Of a stretch of 64,000 bases of DNA, positions 60,322 through 64,000 are shown piece after piece. Made by a program: the position numbers and the translations under genes. Below the pieces are notes generated by a model. It saw only the letters and a program-made list of their open reading frames with translations, was not told the DNA's origin and searched no databases. This stretch comes from Oscarella lobularis (lineage: Eukaryota > Porifera > Homoscleromorpha > Homosclerophorida > Oscarellidae), in assembly GCF_947507565.1 (NCBI RefSeq), contig NC_089175.1:558001-622000 (forward strand), written 5' to 3'. Numbering within the stretch: the first letter of the stretch is position 1; each line of letters begins with the position of its first letter.

Positions 60322-60804
60322 TAAGGATTTGACAATTTTTCTTTTTAAATCTTGCTTTGTCTCTCGCTCTCTTTGTGTTTTATTGGTAGATTAGTCGGTG
60401 GAAATCACGTGGTATTTTGATCCTTTTATGTGGGCATTGGCGAGTTTGATTTTTACAGTGGGAAAGTCGAAACGACGCTTTTCTGGGGAAACAGGGGAGT
60501 GGCGCTACGTTTCTTTTTGATCTTTCGTCGTTTTTTTGGCACATAGGTCAACTGGCTAATGATGATGATGATGACAAGGGACCTTCTGGGTTTAGAGAAG
60601 AAGCATTTTAGTGCAGCGCTACACGGGCTTACGTTGTCCTCACGTGCCGACCTCACGTGCAGCGAAGATAGATAGTGTGCGCTAAGCGTCATTGAGATTT
60701 CGCCAAAATCATGAGCCGCCGAGAACGCGCTCCGATTCGCTGGCATTTAGCCTTGTTTCCACGCGTCACGCTAGGGTTGCACGTTGGGGAATGCGTTGGC
60801 GGCC
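60322..60804. other. Spacer between the p85-type gene and ubinuclein
   Basis: 483 bp, the longest gene-free stretch here. It holds the p85 3' region and the ubinuclein promoter. A short (GAT)n run lies near 60558-60573. I see no open reading frame with recognisable content, no TATA box and no canonical AATAAA. Confidence 0.55.
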
Positions 60805-63582
60805 ATGATGGATTCGCCCCGTCTCAACGTTTCAAAGAGCAAAACGGCCTCTGCGCCAATGCGAACAATACGCTTCACATTGGAGCTCGAGCAGACGACC
60901 GACGTCGACTTTCCCGAATTCTCCTACGCCGAATTGTTCGAGAAGGCGAGGCAACTTTCGCGAACGATCGTCTACGCGACGAAATTTCTCCGCTTGCAGG
61001 CGAAAAGCGCCGAACGCGCGAAATGGACGTCGAATAGCGCCGATTCGAATCGAAAACGCGACGACGACGAACGACGCGAAATCGAGCAGATTGCCGCGCA
61101 AATGGAAGCCAAATACGTATGTCGACACTTGAGCGCGATTTCGACGCGAGAAAAACGGGACCCCCTTTGGGGGTATTCGCACCCGATAGGGAAGCGGAGG
61201 TGAAAGCGCGTCGAAACGACGCGTTCACGACGAAGATTACATCGACGTCGGCTCGGGATACGACGAAACCGATCCCTTCGTGGACAATTCGGAAGCGGTA
61301 AACGACGATTTCGAGAAAAATAACCAAAAAATAATAACTAATTAATTAGCACGACGATTTTGTTCCGTTTCACTTGGAACCGCAACACGGCGGTTTCTAC
61401 GTCAATTCGGGCGAATTGTATTTCAGCGAGAATCAGAAGAAAACCGAAACCGAATCTAATGGGTAAATTAGTTAGATTCGGCGAATGGGGAGAAGGTTCT
61501 TATTGTCACGTGATCAGAGGTTGCGATGACGACGACGATGGCGATTTTCAGAAGAAAAAGGCGCCAAGGGTAGTGATAATGAATATTGTCAATATTGGCT
61601 TCATTGAGTTTCTTTCTGTGTAGCTGTTCAAATTGAAGCCACCCAAGACGAAAAAGACAAAAGATGGCAAATTTGAGCCGAAACAGAAGAGGGCGAAAAT
61701 TGTGAACAGGCAAGGGACGCCGACTTCTCTTCCCGTCGTCGCTAAAGTCAAGAAAATGTGCGATTTTAAAAAATGAAAGTTCTCTTTCTGATTTTTCTTT
61801 CTGCTAGGGTTATCAAGGATCGTCCTGATTCGGACAAAACCGCTCCTCCGGCGGCGGCGGCGGCGGCGGCGACACAGACGGCTGTGGCCACTCCCACAAT
61901 CTTAGAAGACTGGCCACAAGATTTTCCTGAGTATTTAAAAACGGAAATAGAAGAATGGAAGCAGGTACATAAAGATTGGCAATCTTGGATAATTCCCCGT
62001 GTTCATCTCTTTCTATCGTAGGACGTTCTGAAGGATAATGCCATGAGCAAACAGCCACCCAAGCATTTCCAGTCCTGCTACAATTCACGTCTAATAAAGT
62101 GATTATTATTATTCCACGTGTTCCCTCTTCCCTCTTTTTCTCTCTCGTAAAGCGCTCTGTTATTTCTAGAATTGGTAGACAGACAATGGCTCTGAAGCCA
62201 AAGAAGTATCAGACGGTTAGTATTATATAGAAATAGCAGTCTGGTATATATATATATTTTATATAGAGGGTTTATGATTATTTGACGTCGTTTTTGCCTG
62301 CTACGAAAGGAACGCTTTTGAAGCGTCTAAAAGACCTTTTGTCAGCCGAACACGTAAGTTCTTTGTCATTCAACGGATGGATTTTAAATGATCTTTTGTA
62401 GAAAGAGCTGATGAAAGAGCCATTGGAAAAGTTGAAACTTGGTATTGAAACTTGTATGTTAGAGCAAGTGGGAAAACTTGAGGAGAGAAGAAAAACATTG
62501 TAATAACAAAGTAGCAGTAGTAAGTAAATAGTCCATGATAAAAATCGTTCATAGACTCGAATCACAAGAAAAATTTATCGAAGACGATTTATCAGACGAC
62601 GGTGGAGACAACGGTACTGTGGTAAGAAAGTGGTCGTCTATTTTGGAGGATATAGCATTCGGAATTTCACTTATTTAGCCTCTGAAACGGTTTGTATGGA
62701 CTGAGGAGCTCAAAGACAGACTCTGCAATCTGGTTAGTGCCAAGATACAAGCCATACGAGAAATCAATAAACATCTAATTGATCCTCCCGCTCAAATACT
62801 GGTGAGTAATATCATGCAACTCCAAACTCGTAAACGATTGCTCCTTTGTTTTTTAGAGCTTTTTGAAAGACGAGGTGAAAGTGCTGTGGCCGAGTGGCTG
62901 GATGAATTCAAAGTAACGCGCTTGTTTCGTTTATTATTCTAGCCAATATTTTTTATATAGGATTTTATATGAAGTCAGCAGAAAAGCGCACGATTCGTTC
63001 ACCCAGTAAGTACTTCATCAGAAAAAGAAATAACGATTTTTTTCTACAATGCGTGTAGACTTAAAGTCAAGAAGAAAAAGGATCCGCCAATGCAGCCCAA
63101 GCCCAAGCCACCTCCTCCTCTTACTAAGGTAAAAACGGCGAACGAAACTGTAGACGGAGACTCCTTAGGTTTTCTTCTCCCTTCAGCCGTTGCTGGCTAT
63201 GGAGCCTTTGAAGCTGAATGTGTCTTTGGGAAGTGCTCTCTCTCAGCATTCGTACTCGTTGCCGCCGAGTTCGTCTCAGCCGGCACCGTCGTCGAACTCT
63301 TCGTTATCTCCGCCGTCGATTTTCATTTCTTCATCGTCGTCTCAACCAGCGTCACTTCCTCCTCTTCCTCCTCCTCCTCCTCCTCCGGCGGCGGCGGCGT
63401 TTGTTCCGCAGTCACCCACAGTGAGACTGGTATCGTCGCCTTTGCAGCAGCAGCCGCAGCAGCTGCAGCAAGTGGGAATTTTGAATATGAATGTGCCTGT
63501 ATCGCTGTTCAAAAATGTCCAAATGACTCAGCGCAGCTTCCCAAGCTCCGCTCACGCCGATCATAGCAAGCCTAACACGTAA
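60805..63582 (+). CDS. UBN1: Ubinuclein (HIRA histone chaperone complex subunit)
   Basis: Multi-exon gene. ATG 60805 (or the adjacent 60808) gives MMDSPRLNVSKSK; an upstream TTG-type extension is not favoured. RTIRFTLELEQTTDVDFPEF then SYAELFEKAR fit the ubinuclein start. The Hpc2-related HRD follows: EDYIDVGSGYDETDPFVDNS, then HDDFVPFHLEPQHGGFYVNS (about 61230-61410), the segment that contacts HIRA. Later exons give the ubinuclein middle domain, YDYLTSFLPATKGTLLKRLK then SAEHKELMKEPLEKLKLGIE (about 62270-62460), and KRFVWTEELKDRLCNLVSAK with VLWPSGWMN (about 62690-62915). The C-terminus is Ser/Pro/Gln-rich and ends at TAA 63580-63582. Ubinuclein works with HIRA and CABIN1 to deposit histone H3.3 outside replication. 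One gene here probably represents both vertebrate UBN1 and UBN2. Coronin-7 begins 98 bp downstream. Confidence 0.9.
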
Positions 63583-63680
63583 ATTCGTTGTTGCCGTGAT
63601 AAAGCAGTAGGAAAAGTAAAAGAGTTTAATATTGCGATTATAATTTTTGGACTTCTCAGTGACCACGTGACTCAACCAAT

Positions 63681-64000
63681 ATGGCCGGTCGCTTTCGGGC
63701 TTCGAAGTACAAGAACGCCGTCCCCAAGGCGGCGAAACGAGAAGTAGGAGTCGCAAGATGATTTAAATGTCCTATTGATCGCGTCCGATCGTCAAGAACT
63801 GCCTATCCGGCGTCAACGTCGGCTCGATTGGGAGCGGCAGCCCCATTGCAGCGAATTGCCTCTTCAAAGCGTTCCTCAGCGATCCAGCAGGTAAAAGAGG
63901 CAATAGATATTCGATCGGATCGCTGACCGACTCGATAGGAAGTTCGGTAGCCGTTCTTCCACTCGAAGAAGGGGGCAGACGCGATCGATTTCCTCTCGTG
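63681..64000 (+). CDS. CORO7: Coronin-7 / Pod-1, 5' end (continues past window)
   Basis: Exon 1 at 63681-63743 encodes MAGRFRASKYKNAVPKAAKR E, matching the RFxxSKyk N-terminus of coronin-7/Pod-1. After a 53-bp intron, exon 2 (63797 onward) reads in frame to the end of the window: GSPIAANCLFKAFLSDPAG and SSVAVLPLEEGGRRDRFPLV, which fit the first strands before the WD40 propeller (the NxIxxxCxxxAFN and VLPLxxxGRR patterns). Coronin-7 has two propellers in tandem and acts at the Golgi and in actin regulation in known animals. Only the first 85 or so residues are visible, so the second propeller cannot be checked. The acceptor of intron 1 (TCGTCAAG) is weak, but the frame continuity supports it. 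Confidence 0.75.

Noticed and set aside
61160-61174. Perfect small hairpin ACCCCC-TTT-GGGGGT in a ubinuclein intron
   Set aside because: Six-base-pair stem in a short intron; no sign that it is part of an RNA gene or regulatory element.

Overview
This is animal nuclear DNA from a very compact, intron-rich genome. Most genes are split into short exons by introns of about 41-60 bp with GT..AG ends, and neighbouring genes lie tens to a few hundred bases apart. The gene set is metazoan: a FREM1-type extracellular matrix protein, an SRCR-sushi receptor, DTD2, HERC2, TAF1 with tandem bromodomains, and a PI3K p85-type adaptor. Taken together these fit an early-branching animal, most likely a sponge (Homoscleromorpha such as Oscarella is my best guess). 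The species is inference from style and content, not something the sequence states.

Layout, left to right: 3' part of an HMMR/RHAMM-type spindle coiled-coil gene (1-5281, +); a single-exon secreted GH31 glycosidase with a ricin-type lectin-like insertion (5506-7797, -), head-to-head with DTD2 (7898-8730, +); TAF1 (8813-16145, +); a TMEM50 gene (16354-17298, -) only 52 bp from the divergent FREM1-type gene (17351-24192, +); HERC2 complete over 17 kb (24456-41394, +); a small heat shock protein (41596-42075, -) with a TATA box and duplicated heat shock elements; an eight-SRCR, five-sushi single-pass receptor (42788-47599, +); INTU (47705-51014, +); a tiny death-domain gene (51168-51563, -) 34 bp from divergent POLR2D (51598-52207, +); CFAP96 (52329-53654, +); an intronless TULIP/BPI-fold gene (53681-55159, -); SRP72 (55288-58384, +); an intronless SH3-SH2-iSH2-SH2 p85-type PI3K subunit (58501-60321, +); ubinuclein (60805-63582, +); and the first two exons of coronin-7 (63681-64000, +).

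These genes are not an operon or a single pathway. Most are housekeeping genes (transcription: TAF1, POLR2D, ubinuclein; translation quality control and secretion: DTD2, SRP72; ubiquitylation: HERC2; cilium: INTU, CFAP96). Among them sit three genes facing the outside world: the FREM1-type matrix protein, the SRCR-sushi receptor and the GH31 enzyme. The points most worth following are the FREM1 architecture (12 CSPG repeats, Calx-beta, mucin-like linker, C-type lectin), the receptor with its very recent internal sushi duplication and NPLY tail motif, the p85 that has SH3 but no RhoGAP-like domain, the cytochrome-b5-like segment of HERC2 that keeps one ligand region, and the stand-alone death-domain gene.

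Exon boundaries were read by eye from splice signals, reading-frame continuity and remembered protein families. No alignment, domain search or transcript was available.
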